Translations under genes and position numbers: made by a program
The notes under the pieces: generated by a model
The model's database searches: none
Told to the model about the DNA's origin: nothing
Seen by the model: only the letters and a program-made list of their open reading frames with translations
Assembly (NCBI GenBank): GCA_019422005.1
Contig: JAHZEF010000135.1
Location: forward strand, 1 to 6,123
DNA: 6,123 nucleotides
DNA from: Clostridiales bacterium
Lineage (GTDB): Bacteria > Bacillota > Clostridia > Oscillospirales > Oscillospiraceae
Direction: 5' to 3'
Shown here: positions 5,656 to 6,123 of the stretch, piece after piece
Layout of the letters: each line of letters starts with the position of its first letter
How positions within the stretch are numbered: the first letter of the stretch is position 1

Positions 5656-6123
5656 TCATTTCATTTTGATCACTGTGATTTTATCCGCTCCCAGCCCGGT
5701 CAGGCTGGAAACGGCGCTCACCAAATTCAATTTGACCGCGGCGCTGTCCGCACCCTGGGAGACAACCAGAGCCCCCTGGAATGTCGGGCAGATTGTCTGG
5801 ACGGCCACGGGTGTGCTCTGCCCGCCGCTTCCGGAAGACATCACCGTCTGGATCTCAGTTTTTGTCTGTTTCCCTTCGGAATCCGTGCTCACCTCCTGGC
5901 TGCTGTCAGTCTGATAGACCGTCCTGGTACCGGAGGCATACCGCAGCATCACCTGCACCTGCCCGGCGCCTTCGATCTGGCTCAGAATCTGCGCCATCCG
6001 TGTCTCCAGCCCGGCCAGCTCATCGGTGCCGGCACGCCCCGCCTCCTGCGCCGGCGCTTCAGGTTCCTCCGTGCGCTTTGGCTGCTGCGTGCGCACCGGA
6101 ATCGCCCACAGCACCAGCCCCAG
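5656..6123 (-). CDS. spoIIIAG: Stage III sporulation protein AG (N-terminus beyond the window)
   Basis: The last 155 codons are in the window and the frame runs off the right edge. The first visible residues LGLVLWAIP are the end of the single membrane segment; a GTG at 6114 falls within it and is not taken as the start. After a proline-, glutamate- and alanine-rich linker comes the conserved domain: ETRMAQILSQIEGAGQVQVMLRYASG, then a Ser/Thr/Gln-rich stretch (EVSTDSEGKQTKTEIQTVMSSGSGGQS) and the signature PTFQGALVVSQGADSAAVKLNLVSAVSSLTGLGADKITVIKMK at the C-terminus. SpoIIIAG forms a large ring of the SpoIIIA-SpoIIQ channel in the mother-cell membrane. It lies 16 nt upstream of spoIIIAH in the same transcription unit. 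Confidence 0.93.
   Translation of the reverse strand: MGLVLWAIPVRTQQPKRTEEPEAPAQEAGRAGTDELAGLETRMAQILSQIEGAGQVQVMLRYASGTRTVYQTDSSQEVSTDSEGKQTKTEIQTVMSSGSGGQSTPVAVQTICPTFQGALVVSQGADSAAVKLNLVSAVSSLTGLGADKITVIKMK

Overview
The window reads as a chromosomal stretch from a GC-rich, endospore-forming anaerobic Firmicute of the class Clostridia (Oscillospirales-like is my inference, not proven). All genes lie on the minus strand, so the functional order runs from position 6123 down to 1. It starts with the end of the spoIIIA sporulation operon (spoIIIAG, partial, and spoIIIAH). Next is an Asp23/YqhY-family gene with its own promoter and a terminator. Then comes a housekeeping cluster in which every gene overlaps the next by 1-8 nt: nusB, a TsaD/Kae1-family paralogue, xseA, xseB, ispA. 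This closely follows the Bacillus subtilis order spoIIIA - accBC - yqhY - nusB - folD - xseA - xseB - ispA - dxs, except that accBC are absent and the folD slot holds the TsaD-like gene.

The most notable element is the roughly 600 nt at the left edge (1 to about 595), which has no credible protein-coding content. On the minus strand it is dense in hairpins. It lies immediately downstream of ispA, behind a strong terminator and a good sigma-A-type promoter. Size, position and parts of the sequence match OLE RNA (Ornate Large Extremophilic RNA), a large structured non-coding RNA of Firmicutes that forms a membrane-associated ribonucleoprotein with Oap proteins. The 3' end may run past the window, and no oap gene is inside it.

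Between the Asp23-family gene and nusB there is a 271-nt non-coding stretch (4374-4644). It holds a strong hairpin terminator, a structured GC-rich block, two further terminator-like hairpins and a -10 box just before nusB. It insulates the nusB cluster from upstream transcription and could be an attenuating leader or a small RNA.

How the genes fit together: SpoIIIAG and SpoIIIAH build the mother cell-forespore channel. NusB serves rRNA antitermination. XseA and XseB form exonuclease VII. IspA makes farnesyl diphosphate for the undecaprenyl and quinone routes. The TsaD-like protein is of uncertain role, and the OLE RNA is an independent non-coding unit after ispA.
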